From the NCBI GenBank assembly GCA_016927245.1, contig JAFGNA010000021.1, positions 1-50,617 of the forward strand: DNA of 50,617 nucleotides, given 5' to 3'. Below, piece after piece: positions 1 through 7,232 of the stretch; position 1 is the stretch's first letter; each line of letters opens with the position of its first letter. This DNA comes from Candidatus Woesearchaeota archaeon. Its GTDB lineage: Archaea; Nanobdellota; Nanobdellia; Woesearchaeales; WJKR01. The notes beneath the pieces were generated by a model, which was not told the origin of the DNA, did not search any database, and saw nothing but the letters and a program-made list of their open reading frames with translations. Made by a program: the position numbers and the translations under genes.

Positions 1-2
1 AG

Positions 3-269
3 CCTGACTTCATCGCCATGGAGCCCCCTGAGCTCATCGGGGGAGAAGTGTCCGTGAGCGAGGCGCGACCAGGGCTCATTGGGGAGACGGTCGCGGCGGT
101 GCGCGCCGTGGCGGACGTGCCCGTCCTCGTCGGTGCCGGCGTCAAGGACGGGGAGGACGTGCGCAAGGCCTGCTCGTTGGGGGCTGAGGGTGTGCTCGTC
201 GCGAGCGGCGTGACCAAGGCAGGGGACAAGGAATCGGTCATCGCGGGGCTCGCGGACGGGTTCGACTAG
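3..269 (+). CDS. tpiA: Triosephosphate isomerase, C-terminal part (5' truncated by window)
   Basis: Interconverts glyceraldehyde-3-phosphate and dihydroxyacetone phosphate in glycolysis/gluconeogenesis. The frame is open from base 3, so the gene starts before the window; the track's Met at 18 is internal (the frame reads PDFIAMEPPE). Visible are the phosphate-gripping glycine motif VLVGAGVKDGEDV and the last barrel strand GAEGVLVASGVTKA, typical of the short archaeal-type enzyme. It ends 19 nt from a convergent pilin-like operon. Enolase lies about 40 kb away in the same window. The family call is firm; the catalytic residues upstream of the window cannot be checked. Confidence 0.9.
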   Translation, partial: PDFIAMEPPELIGGEVSVSEARPGLIGETVAAVRAVADVPVLVGAGVKDGEDVRKACSLGAEGVLVASGVTKAGDKESVIAGLADGFD

Positions 270-288
270 AACAGAAAGAAGCTTTGTT

Positions 289-915
289 TCAGCGGACCGT
301 GATGAACAATCGTTGCTTCGTACCGGTGTAGAGGTCAGGCGTTGCTCCCTTGCAAACTTCTGGCGAGTCAATATTATTATTATCATCATTATCATCATTA
401 TAACAGATATAGACATCGTATAGGTACTGCCCTGCTGGGAGGTCCCGCGGCGTGTCGTAGAGGAGGTAGATGAACTCGTACGCGCCCGACGCTAAAAGCT
501 TCGTATCGCCCGTGCTGTAGCTGTGGAAGAGGAACAGGCTAGGGTTATCACTTAACTCCAAGCCCTTATCATCCCGCCAGGTCGAGAACCGGCTCTCTGC
601 AGGGCTGTCTTGGACGTACTTGGTGACGACGAGGAACTGTTTCTGTTCGTCCTCCTTGTTCACGAAGCCCAAGGTGAAAAACGCTGATTTGCCAGGAGTC
701 ACGGTCTTGTGCGGGTCGAGCACGGCGACGCGCTTGCCGTCAGCGAAGTGCAACCGCTTCAGCTCATCCTGATACTCCTTGTCCACCTCATCGTTTATAT
801 CATTGGTCTGGTCGACGAGCCTGACCGTGATGATGACGCCCATGCTGATGAGGATGGTGCCGAGGATGAGCACGACGACCGTGTTGATGGCGAGCTCCAT
901 GCCCTTCCTGCTCAT
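289..915 (-). CDS. Pilin-like single-pass envelope protein
   Basis: 208 residues. The N-terminus is a short basic leader followed by a hydrophobic helix (MSRKGMELAINTVVVLIL...), a pattern of archaeal class III signal/pilin-like proteins in which cleavage would fall after RKG. The rest is a polar beta-type extracellular domain with a low-complexity DDNDDNNNIDS stretch and one Cys pair near the C-terminus. It is the last gene of a minus-strand operon and overlaps the upstream lipoprotein gene by 4 nt. The 1962-2624 product has the same organisation, so the two may be paralogous subunits. Function is inferred from architecture only; a non-pilin anchored surface protein is possible. Confidence 0.7.
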   Translation of the reverse strand: MSRKGMELAINTVVVLILGTILISMGVIITVRLVDQTNDINDEVDKEYQDELKRLHFADGKRVAVLDPHKTVTPGKSAFFTLGFVNKEDEQKQFLVVTKYVQDSPAESRFSTWRDDKGLELSDNPSLFLFHSYSTGDTKLLASGAYEFIYLLYDTPRDLPAGQYLYDVYICYNDDNDDNNNIDSPEVCKGATPDLYTGTKQRLFITVR

Positions 916-1715
916 GGGAGCACCACCTGGTCCGGGTCGATGAAGGGGAGGGAGGCCTGGGCGGTCTCGAGCGAGTCCCGCACCAAGGAGAAGCCGCTGA
1001 CGCCGAGGCCTTGGTAGGAATAATCTATCTTGACATTGAAGAACCGTTCCTCCTCGAGCTCGGCCATGGTCGGAACGAGCGAGACCTCCACGACGGCCTC
1101 GTCCGTCACGTTAAGGAAGATCACGTCGAGCGGTCGCTCGCCGATGAGCTCGTTCCGCGACAACACTTGGAGGTTGGTGATCCTGACCGGTCCCTGCGCG
1201 CGCGACTCGTCCATATCGACTAGCTTGACGCGCACCTCGCAGGAGCCCTTGCCGAGCACGAACGGCTGCGACACGCTCGTCACGACCTCGAAGCGAACAA
1301 CGCCGGGGTGCTCTGAGAGGAGCTGCTTGGACTGCACCTTGGCGGGCGGCACGCCCACGACGCACGAGCCCCCGTCGCAATAATACTCGGCGCGCTCCGC
1401 GGCGACGGTGCGGTCCTCTCGCCGCGGGTCGGGGAGCAAGACCTTGCCCGAGCACGAGCCGTCATCAGTGGCGGCGAACGAGCAATCAGCGTTGCAGGTG
1501 CACGCGTTCTCCCCCGCTTCCTCCTCGCAAGCGCCGTTGCCGCAACAAGGAGACTCGGTCAAGAATTGGCACTTGCCGCTGTCCAAGCAGCGGGCCGCGG
1601 TGCACGCGCCAGGCGCGACGCAGTCAGCATCGGTGCGGCACTCCTTGGCGCACCCGACGAGCGAGAACGCTAGGCTGAGCAGTACGGCGAGCAACAAGGA
1701 TGACCAGCGCCTCAT
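912..1715 (-). CDS. Cysteine-rich lipoprotein
   Basis: 267 residues. The N-terminal signal peptide ends in a lipobox-like LVGC, so Cys22 is probably lipidated and the protein anchored outside. Next is a Cys-dense region (roughly residues 22-105) with DADC repeats and a motif close to CGNGxCExxEN...CxxDC, a small disulfide module seen in surface proteins of DPANN archaea and bacteria. The remainder, about 160 residues, is a beta-rich domain without recognisable catalytic residues. The gene lies 7 nt after the small membrane protein gene and overlaps the following pilin-like gene by 4 nt, so the four genes probably serve one envelope structure. Confidence 0.75.
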   Translation of the reverse strand: MRRWSSLLLAVLLSLAFSLVGCAKECRTDADCVAPGACTAARCLDSGKCQFLTESPCCGNGACEEEAGENACTCNADCSFAATDDGSCSGKVLLPDPRREDRTVAAERAEYYCDGGSCVVGVPPAKVQSKQLLSEHPGVVRFEVVTSVSQPFVLGKGSCEVRVKLVDMDESRAQGPVRITNLQVLSRNELIGERPLDVIFLNVTDEAVVEVSLVPTMAELEEERFFNVKIDYSYQGLGVSGFSLVRDSLETAQASLPFIDPDQVVLP

Positions 1716-1722
1716 GATGCCC

Positions 1723-1965
1723 TCACTTCATGAAGTTGTACTCTCGGAGCAGCAGCCACGTGAACAGGAGCATGATGATCACGCCCGCGAACAGGATGAG
1801 CAGGTTCTCCCACACACCCTCCCATATGGTGACGAGGCGGTAGAACCCGAACCCCATGATGAGCACGCCTATCCAGAGGAACTTGTCCAGGACGAGCTTG
1901 AGGATGTCGAACTCCTCTTCCCGCGTCAAGTGCTTCTTCATCTTCTTCTCTGCCATGACTATCAC
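1723..1965 (-). CDS. Small two-helix membrane protein
   Basis: 80 residues with a charged N-terminus (AEKKMKKHLTREEEFD) and two predicted membrane helices (about residues 29-48 and 52-73). The first ATG overlaps the stop codon of the upstream pilin-like gene as ATGA; a second Met (MAEKK) three residues later is an alternative start. It sits between a pilin-like gene and a lipoprotein gene. No family recognised; a scaffold or assembly factor for the neighbouring envelope proteins is a guess from context. Confidence 0.65.
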   Translation of the reverse strand: MIVMAEKKMKKHLTREEEFDILKLVLDKFLWIGVLIMGFGFYRLVTIWEGVWENLLILFAGVIIMLLFTWLLLREYNFMK

Positions 1966-2624
1966 CCCGTGACCTCGATGATGAACTGCTCGGACAGGCT
2001 CGGCAACTCAACGGTTGGTTGGGCTGCTTCCGCGATGAACATCTCCAGCGTGCAGACGTAAGAGCCGGTCATAACGTTACCCAGCATCGGATCGTCACCA
2101 TCGAACGCTTTTGCAATATCATCTTGTTTTTCTTCAGGGTTAGAAATCCAAGAATCAATATTCTTACCTGGTATCTGCGTCCCGTAGGGCGAGGCGATGA
2201 CGATGAACCCCGTCCCCTGGCCGGCTTCCACAGCATGGGTGGGAGAGGCCAAGAGGAAGAAAGTCGTCAAGCCATTCTTATCGATACACGCGATGTACTC
2301 CTTGTTATCATTGCTCGCGGGACCGGCGCGCACAGCAGCGTTCGCCTTGTTGTAGAACCCGACTTCGAACTGCTTGCTCTTCCCCGCGCGGACCGACACC
2401 GTCGACTCCACCGTCAAGGGATCGTCGAAGCTCGCAGGGTTGTCAATCTTCGTGTCATCGACGATGCTGCCCAGGTTCCTCGTGGCCTTGTCGAACATGC
2501 TCCTGATGAACGTCAAGCCGATACCGAGGACGACCATGGCCATGACGAGGACGACGATGGCATTGATGGAGAGCTGCAGGCTCGCGCTCCTATCTTTCCG
2601 CAAGCGTTGATCAAAGATTCCCAT
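1962..2624 (-). CDS. Pilin-like single-pass envelope protein, first gene of operon
   Basis: 220 residues using the ATG at 2624 (MGIFDQRLRKDR), chosen because GAGGTGTGA lies just upstream; the track's start at 2690 would read through the promoter region. A basic leader precedes the helix LQLSINAIVVLVMAMVVLGIGL, closely resembling the helix of the 289-915 product (ELAINTVVVLIL). The C-terminal domain is extracellular in character. The stop overlaps the next gene by 4 nt. It looks like a member of a DPANN pilin-like family with an SIN-IVVL core; the processing site is uncertain. Confidence 0.7.
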   Translation of the reverse strand: MGIFDQRLRKDRSASLQLSINAIVVLVMAMVVLGIGLTFIRSMFDKATRNLGSIVDDTKIDNPASFDDPLTVESTVSVRAGKSKQFEVGFYNKANAAVRAGPASNDNKEYIACIDKNGLTTFFLLASPTHAVEAGQGTGFIVIASPYGTQIPGKNIDSWISNPEEKQDDIAKAFDGDDPMLGNVMTGSYVCTLEMFIAEAAQPTVELPSLSEQFIIEVTG

Positions 2625-2701
2625 TGTGTGCTCACACCTCTTCTTTGCATTATTTTGATTTGCAATATTTGACAAAACTCTACTCCTCACTACACCCCGT
2701 C

Positions 2702-2710
2702 ATATTTAAA
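2702..2710 (-). promoter_or_regulatory. TATA box for the pilin-like/lipoprotein operon
   Basis: On the minus strand the element reads TTTAAATAT. Its centre predicts transcription from about 2679, giving a leader of about 55 nt that contains the GAGGTGTGA ribosome binding site. Confidence 0.5.
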
Positions 2711-2737
2711 GGTTTCTATGCTCTGAGAACGCGAAGC

Positions 2738-2744
2738 TTAAATA
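2738..2744 (+). promoter_or_regulatory. TATA box for the C39-like gene
   Basis: TTAAATA centred 26 nt upstream of the ATG at 2767, predicting a leaderless transcript and fixing that start codon. Confidence 0.6.
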
Positions 2745-2766
2745 CGCGTCATGATTCAACGCCTAC

Positions 2767-3366
2767 ATGGAGCCCTACCGGCAGACCACGCCGCACACCT
2801 GCGCCGCCTCCTCGCTCCTCATGGCGCTACACCACCACGACCCGGATACGCCGCTGACGAGAGAGCAAGAGTTCGCCATCTGGCACGCCTCGGCAAACCT
2901 GCCCGTCAGGGCTTCCTCCATCTACGGGCTCGCGTGCGTGGCCAAGCGGCGAGGGCTCAACCCCAGGATAGTCCTTGAGGAGAAGGAGTACGACTACCCC
3001 GACTACCAAGCGAGAGGCTACACCAAGCGGGACATCGACGAAGCGAAGTTCAGCTCGCGCATGCACCACCGAGAGGCGCGGGAGCTCGGCATCCCCGTCG
3101 AGCAGCGAGAGGTCACCATCGACGAGGTGCGCAAGACCCTCGCACAAGGCAAGGTCGTGCTCCTCCGCGTCAACGCGGGCGTGCTGCGCGGCACGAAGAG
3201 CACGTCAAAGTACGTCGTGGCGTACCAGGACGAGGATGAGGACACGTTCACCGTCATCGACCCCAAGCACGGCTCCTTCGAGGTCGACGACCGCAAGCTC
3301 GAAGAGGCCATGGCCACCTTGCAGGCGGAGAAGAAGCGCGACGTGCGCATGCTCGTATTCGACTAA
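2767..3366 (+). CDS. C39-like papain-fold peptidase homologue, probably lacking the catalytic His
   Basis: 199 residues, cytoplasmic (no signal peptide). The N-terminus QTTPHTCAASSLLMAL places Gln6 as oxyanion residue and Cys12 as nucleophile, as in the C39/DUF3335 papain-like fold. In that fold a His begins the strand before the DP motif; here the strand reads SKYVVAYQDED...FTVIDP, so the expected His is Lys148, while Asp165 of the DP motif remains. It may be an inactive peptide-binding homologue. Start supported by a TATA box at -26. The stop TAA overlaps the convergent VWA gene's stop (CTAA). Confidence 0.7.
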   Translation: MEPYRQTTPHTCAASSLLMALHHHDPDTPLTREQEFAIWHASANLPVRASSIYGLACVAKRRGLNPRIVLEEKEYDYPDYQARGYTKRDIDEAKFSSRMHHREARELGIPVEQREVTIDEVRKTLAQGKVVLLRVNAGVLRGTKSTSKYVVAYQDEDEDTFTVIDPKHGSFEVDDRKLEEAMATLQAEKKRDVRMLVFD

Positions 3367-4598
3367 CGCCTCGCGGCGTAGTAGTCCTCGATGAGCAACG
3401 CGTCCAGCCCCGCATAATCCTTGACGAGGTACAGCGTCCCCCTGCCCACCTCGACGACTCGCCGAGACAACGACTCTCCCCGCCCGTCAAGCGAGAGGCC
3501 GACCACGCTGATGGTCACCCGTGACTGCGCCGCCCTGCTCGCCGCTTCGAGCACCCGGCTCTCAGGGTCTTCGCCAACGGTCTGCACGCCATCCGTCAAG
3601 AGCACGAGGTGCTTGACCTCCCTGGCGTTGCCGAAGAGCTGCACGGCCCGATCAATGGTGGCGGCGATGTCAGTCCTGGTGGAGGCGCGGGCCTCCACCA
3701 CCGTCCTCACGAGAGCGAGGAAGTCCGTGCACGGCGCCTGCTCGCGCTGCACCTCCCTGCCGAACACGATGATGCCGACCTTGTCGCGCTTCCTCGTCGC
3801 CTTGAACGAGAGCGCGATGCCTGCGCGCTTCGCCGCCGCGAGCTTGTCCCCCTTCATGCTCCCGCTCGCGTCGATCGCGTAGATGATGCTCGCCCGCTGC
3901 TTGTCCTCCCGCTCATAAGCGACGAGGTCGTCCTTTGAGAGCGAGCGGTGGCCTCGCCGCAACGCCTTCTTGATCGTGGCCTTGAGCGCGACGTCCGCGT
4001 AGCGCTCCCCCCTGAACGGCTTGTACCCGGCCTTCTCACCAGCTGATGAGCGCGCCGTGCTCGCGCGCTCTCCCAGCACGCCCTTGCGGTTCATGCGCTC
4101 GAGCTCGTCGGCCACCATGGTGACGCTGGCCAGGGTGAGGCCGAGCTCGGTGAGGGATCCTTCCTTGTCGATGAGTCCTCGCGACTCGAGGTTGCTGACT
4201 CCTTGCTCGAGCCGGTCCTTGAGCTCCCGGCGGAACTCGGGGACGCGCACGTTCCGCTCCACGTACCCTGGCTCGTAGCCGCTCAGCACGCGGATGAGTC
4301 GCTCGCCGTAGAGCCGCTCCGCCTGGCGGTAGTCCTTGACGAGCTGCTCGAACAGGGAGTCAGGGGTGAATGATCGCAAGCCGTGGTTGATGCTGTCGGC
4401 GAGGAGCAATCCCTGGTCCACGGTGTCCTTGTCGTTCTCCAGGACTGAGCGCATCAGCTTGTCATACTCCTTTGAGTGGGCGAGCTTGCCGTGCAGCTCC
4501 TCGCCTTTTGAGAGTTCTTTCACCTTGGCTGGCTTCGGCGAAGGCCCGGCGTCGAGGTCTTTCTTGCGAGGGGGATTCCTGCTACCGGCCACCACCAA
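3363..4598 (-). CDS. VWA-domain protein paired with a MoxR ATPase
   Basis: 411 residues. The N-terminal ~230 residues are helical and charged; the C-terminal ~170 form a von Willebrand A domain with an intact MIDAS: DASGS (Asp243, Ser245, Ser247), a Thr in the STRTD segment, and Asp in LLTDGVQ. It is soluble. It overlaps the upstream MoxR-type gene by 17 nt, the usual MoxR/VWA chaperone-like pairing in which the ATPase remodels or inserts metal into a target delivered by the VWA protein. The target is not evident here. Convergent 4-nt stop overlap with the C39-like gene. Confidence 0.85.
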   Translation of the reverse strand: MVVAGSRNPPRKKDLDAGPSPKPAKVKELSKGEELHGKLAHSKEYDKLMRSVLENDKDTVDQGLLLADSINHGLRSFTPDSLFEQLVKDYRQAERLYGERLIRVLSGYEPGYVERNVRVPEFRRELKDRLEQGVSNLESRGLIDKEGSLTELGLTLASVTMVADELERMNRKGVLGERASTARSSAGEKAGYKPFRGERYADVALKATIKKALRRGHRSLSKDDLVAYEREDKQRASIIYAIDASGSMKGDKLAAAKRAGIALSFKATRKRDKVGIIVFGREVQREQAPCTDFLALVRTVVEARASTRTDIAATIDRAVQLFGNAREVKHLVLLTDGVQTVGEDPESRVLEAASRAAQSRVTISVVGLSLDGRGESLSRRVVEVGRGTLYLVKDYAGLDALLIEDYYAARR

Positions 4599-5502
4599 TT
4601 GCTTTGAGGCGGTCCTGCAGCAATTCCTCGTACGCGTGCCGGGCGTGCTGCTCGGGCGTGGTGAGGAACTGCGCGCTGGGCTTGAGGCGGATGCGGTGCG
4701 CGATGACGGAGTCCACGGCGGGGCCGAGGTCCTCTACCTGCACGACGCTCCTCCCGGAGAGGTAGGCGTTGCTCTGCGCCCGCTCGTACAAGCCGATGGT
4801 GGCGCGCACGCTGGGGAGCTTCTCGAGCTGGTCGTCCTCTCGCAAGGAGCGCACGTAGGTGACGATGAGCTGCTTGAGGTCTTCGGGCACGGTGACGAGT
4901 CGTTGCGCCTTGGATTCGACGATGTCCTCCTCGACGCGCTGGGATTCGGGGTAGCCCATGGCGACGAGGTCGAAGCGGTCGAGGAACACGTCACTCAAAG
5001 GCTCGGTGCTGTTGTCCTCGGGGTTCATGGTGCCGATGAGGATGAAGTCCGCTTCGAAGTCTACGTCGTAGCTGCCGATGGTGACCTTGTGCTCCTCTAA
5101 CGCTTGGAGGAGGGCGTTTTGGAGCTTCTCGGAGCAGCGGTTGACCTCGTCGAAGAACAGGATGCCGCCGTCAGCCTTGAATATCTTTCCGGGCGTGAAC
5201 GCTTCTGGGGAGAGCGGGCCGTGCTCGAGCGCCTTGACGGGGTCGATGTCGCCGATGAGGTCCTCGGCGGTGAGGTCAGGGCTGCCCTGCACGCGGACGA
5301 ACCGTTGCTTGCCCTCTCGTTCTGGCAGGTAGGAGGCGAGGTTCTTCACCAAGGTGGTCTTGCCGATGCCCGGGGGACCGATGAGGATGACGTGCCGTCC
5401 CATGAGCAATGCTGACTTGAGCTGCTGCTTGGCAGGCTCCTGCCCGAGGATGTCGTCGAGGCTTGCTTTGAGGAGGACTGCTTTGAGTCGTTCTCGGTCC
5501 AT
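4582..5502 (-). CDS. MoxR-family AAA+ ATPase
   Basis: 306 residues. Walker A GPPGIGKT (residues 42-49), Walker B GILFFDEVNR, a sensor-1 region IGTMNPEDN and an arginine-finger-type FLDRFD, followed by a helical lid, all in MoxR/ChlI order. Such ATPases act with VWA-domain partners as protein-maturation machines. The VWA partner is immediately downstream and overlaps by 17 nt. A TATA-like TTTATATT at 5527-5534 centres 28 nt upstream of the ATG, so the mRNA is probably leaderless. Confidence 0.9.
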   Translation of the reverse strand: MDRERLKAVLLKASLDDILGQEPAKQQLKSALLMGRHVILIGPPGIGKTTLVKNLASYLPEREGKQRFVRVQGSPDLTAEDLIGDIDPVKALEHGPLSPEAFTPGKIFKADGGILFFDEVNRCSEKLQNALLQALEEHKVTIGSYDVDFEADFILIGTMNPEDNSTEPLSDVFLDRFDLVAMGYPESQRVEEDIVESKAQRLVTVPEDLKQLIVTYVRSLREDDQLEKLPSVRATIGLYERAQSNAYLSGRSVVQVEDLGPAVDSVIAHRIRLKPSAQFLTTPEQHARHAYEELLQDRLKAIGGGR

Positions 5503-5526
5503 GGAGAAGGGAATAATCGGTCGTCG

Positions 5527-5534
5527 TTTATATT
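5527..5534 (-). promoter_or_regulatory. TATA box for the MoxR-VWA operon
   Basis: Minus-strand AATATAAA, centre about 28 nt upstream of the MoxR start. It overlaps the last codons of the upstream dolichol-kinase-like gene region, whose stop is at 5537. Confidence 0.5.
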
Positions 5535-5536
5535 GG

Positions 5537-6091
5537 TTATGGTAGGAAGAGGAGGGCCGCGCCGGTGGCGAGGGGTATGAGGAGGTTGTCGTCCAGCCAC
5601 CACGGCTTTTGCGCGGTCTCGGCGAGCATGGCCACGCCGCTCGCGACGAGGGCTGGCTGCCAGGACAGGAAGAGGTTGGCGGCGAGGAAGCCGGCGAGGA
5701 AACCAGCCGCGGTGCCGATGAGGGTCTTGTCCTTGTTCCACCACAACCTTTGCTTGCCCGCGTAGTGGCCGATGAGCGTGGCGGCGCCGTCAGCGTAGAC
5801 GAGCACGGCGATGGCGGCCGAGGCGATGATGCGGGGGAAGAGGAGGGTGCTGAGGAGCGAGCCGGCGACGAGGGTGAGGGCTCCCCATCCCGGGATGATG
5901 GCGTGCTCTCGGTCGAAGTGCTCGATGAGGCTGGCGAGGCCGCCGAACGCGGTGTACGCGTACAGCACGGCCACGGCGCAGAGGATGAGGAGTGCGAGGA
6001 GGTCGTGCCAGCATAGCAGGCCGGTGGCTTGGCCTATGAGGATGAGGGTGCCGAGGATGACGTGGGCTCCTTGCCGTTCGAGCTCTTTCAT
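5537..6091 (-). CDS. Dolichol kinase/CTP-transferase-like integral membrane protein
   Basis: 184 residues starting at MKELERQGAHV (6091), where ATGA overlaps the upstream stop; the longer track ORF to 6628 is a shadow extension. Five or six hydrophobic helices. The segment ADGAATLIGHYAG...WWNKDKTLIGTAAGF matches the signature of the SEC59/dolichol kinase and phosphatidate cytidylyltransferase group (Asp-Gly, then KTL-G). The family uses CTP to phosphorylate polyprenols or activate lipids. In archaea such proteins are linked to isoprenoid phosphate recycling or glycan-lipid carriers; the substrate here is unknown. Confidence 0.75.
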   Translation of the reverse strand: MKELERQGAHVILGTLILIGQATGLLCWHDLLALLILCAVAVLYAYTAFGGLASLIEHFDREHAIIPGWGALTLVAGSLLSTLLFPRIIASAAIAVLVYADGAATLIGHYAGKQRLWWNKDKTLIGTAAGFLAGFLAANLFLSWQPALVASGVAMLAETAQKPWWLDDNLLIPLATGAALLFLP

Positions 6092-6564
6092 GGTGCGGTG
6101 ATCACCCAGGTGAAGAGGTTGCTGCCGGTGATGGTGATGATCGTGATGAGGGCCGCGGCGATGAGCACGCCTATTATCGTTGATAGGTAGAAGTGCTTGC
6201 GGGTGATGCCGAGGAGCTCTGCGCCGAGGGCGGCGGTGTAGACGCCGCTGCCCGGGAGGGGGATGCTGATGAACGCGGCGACGCCGAGCTCGCCCCATCG
6301 CTCCACTTTCTTCTTGATGCGCCGCTGGGCGCGGAGGATGACGCGGGTGAAGAACCGGTCGAACCACTGCAGATGCCTGCACGCCTTGATGAGGACGCCG
6401 ACGAGCTCGTACAGGAGGAATCCGAGGAGGATGTTCGTGATGACGGCGAGGAGGACGACGAGGAATAGTGGGGCGTCCGTGGCGAGGAGGCCGTACGGGA
6501 TGCTCGCGCGGAGCTCGAGCGTGGGGATGAGGGTGAGGAGTACGATAAGGAGGGCCGCGTTCAT
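6088..6564 (-). CDS. Putative small multidrug export family protein (COG2426-like)
   Basis: 158 residues, four or five membrane helices. The N-terminal PTLELRASIPYG motif and the later SIPLPGSGVYTAALGAE segment are hallmarks of the small multi-drug export protein family (PF06695), which belongs to the wider DedA-like transporter group. Transport substrate not established for the family. It overlaps the dolichol-kinase-like gene by 4 nt, so the pair may handle lipid carriers or membrane components together. A TATA box at 6591-6598 lies about 30 nt upstream. Confidence 0.8.
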   Translation of the reverse strand: MNAALLIVLLTLIPTLELRASIPYGLLATDAPLFLVVLLAVITNILLGFLLYELVGVLIKACRHLQWFDRFFTRVILRAQRRIKKKVERWGELGVAAFISIPLPGSGVYTAALGAELLGITRKHFYLSTIIGVLIAAALITIITITGSNLFTWVITAP

Positions 6565-6590
6565 GGGGTGATTGGTAGAGCAACCCTCCT

Positions 6591-6598
6591 TTATATAA
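6591..6598 (-). promoter_or_regulatory. TATA box for the exporter-like/dolichol-kinase-like operon
   Basis: TTATATAA, palindromic, centre about 30 nt upstream of the start at 6564. It lies only 30 bp from the outward-facing TATA box of the pilin gene at 6699. Confidence 0.5.
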
Positions 6599-6627
6599 TG
6601 ATGGGGCTTGGTGAGAGAAACGAAACA

Positions 6628-6635
6628 TTTAAATA
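6628..6635 (+). promoter_or_regulatory. TATA box for the first short pilin gene
   Basis: AACATTTAAATAAGG context; predicted start of transcription about 6658, leaving a 40-nt leader with a GAGGTGA ribosome binding site at 6685-6691. Confidence 0.65.
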
Positions 6636-6698
6636 AGGCCAGGAACAGGGGTGGGTGAGAGAATACTCATTAGATGTTGAGTGAGAGGTGAAGCTACC

Positions 6699-7196
6699 AT
6701 GAACAGAAGAGGCCAAGCAGCACTTGAGTTCCTGACGACCTATGGCTGGGCGTTCCTCGTCATCCTCGTGATGATAGGAGCGCTCGCTTATTTCGGCGTC
6801 CTCAACCCGGAGAGGTTCCTGCCTGACCGGTGCCAGTTCCAGACGGGGTGGACGTGCGAGCGGTACGTGCTGAACGAAGCAGGTAACGAAGCCGTTTTCG
6901 AGATTAGGAATGACGGCCAGGACACGGTCAACCTTGCTGATCTCCAGTACCGCGACGACTCAGGAACCTGGGTAAGTTGTACTAATCCTACCATTGATGG
7001 TGATACCATTAACGACGATATCTTCGTGAAGGGCACGACCGCGCAGTTCATATGCCCGATAGGGGCTGGTAAGACACTCGTCGGCGGGGAGAAGACGAAA
7101 GTCGAGCTGCGCTTCAGATACAACCTCGGCTCAACGCAGAGTGCCGCTTTCCAGACGTGGGCTGGCGGCGAGATATACGCCGAGGTCAACGAGTAA
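6699..7196 (+). CDS. Class III signal-type pilin, RGQAALEFLTTYGW family
   Basis: 165 residues from the ATG at 6699, selected by the GAGGTGA site 7 nt upstream; the in-frame Met at 6681 is earlier. The leader MNRRG precedes QAALEFLTTYGWAFLVILVMIG, the near-invariant N-terminal helix of a large DPANN pilin family (cleavage probably after RRG, Glu at +5). A Cys pair (DRCQ...WTCE) and a second (VSC...FIC) suggest disulfides in the extracellular domain. A paralogue follows directly and a third is at 41526-42041. Assembly is probably by the type IV pilus machinery at 42-46 kb. Confidence 0.85.
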   Translation: MNRRGQAALEFLTTYGWAFLVILVMIGALAYFGVLNPERFLPDRCQFQTGWTCERYVLNEAGNEAVFEIRNDGQDTVNLADLQYRDDSGTWVSCTNPTIDGDTINDDIFVKGTTAQFICPIGAGKTLVGGEKTKVELRFRYNLGSTQSAAFQTWAGGEIYAEVNE

Positions 7197-7208
7197 GCAA
7201 AAAAATAA

Positions 7209-7228
7209 TCTTTTTTTGTTTTTCTCTT
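7209..7228 (+). terminator. U-rich terminator after the first short pilin
   Basis: CTTTTTTTGTTTTTCTCTT, no hairpin, the usual archaeal oligo-T termination signal, between two tandem pilin genes. It may reduce but not abolish read-through into the second gene. Confidence 0.55.
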
Positions 7229-7232
7229 CACC

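Noticed and set aside
5537-6628. 363-residue ORF on the minus strand with a Pro/His/Arg-rich N-terminus
   Set aside because: The first ~180 residues are an antiparallel-frame shadow of the exporter-like gene; the real gene starts at 6091 with an ATGA overlap.
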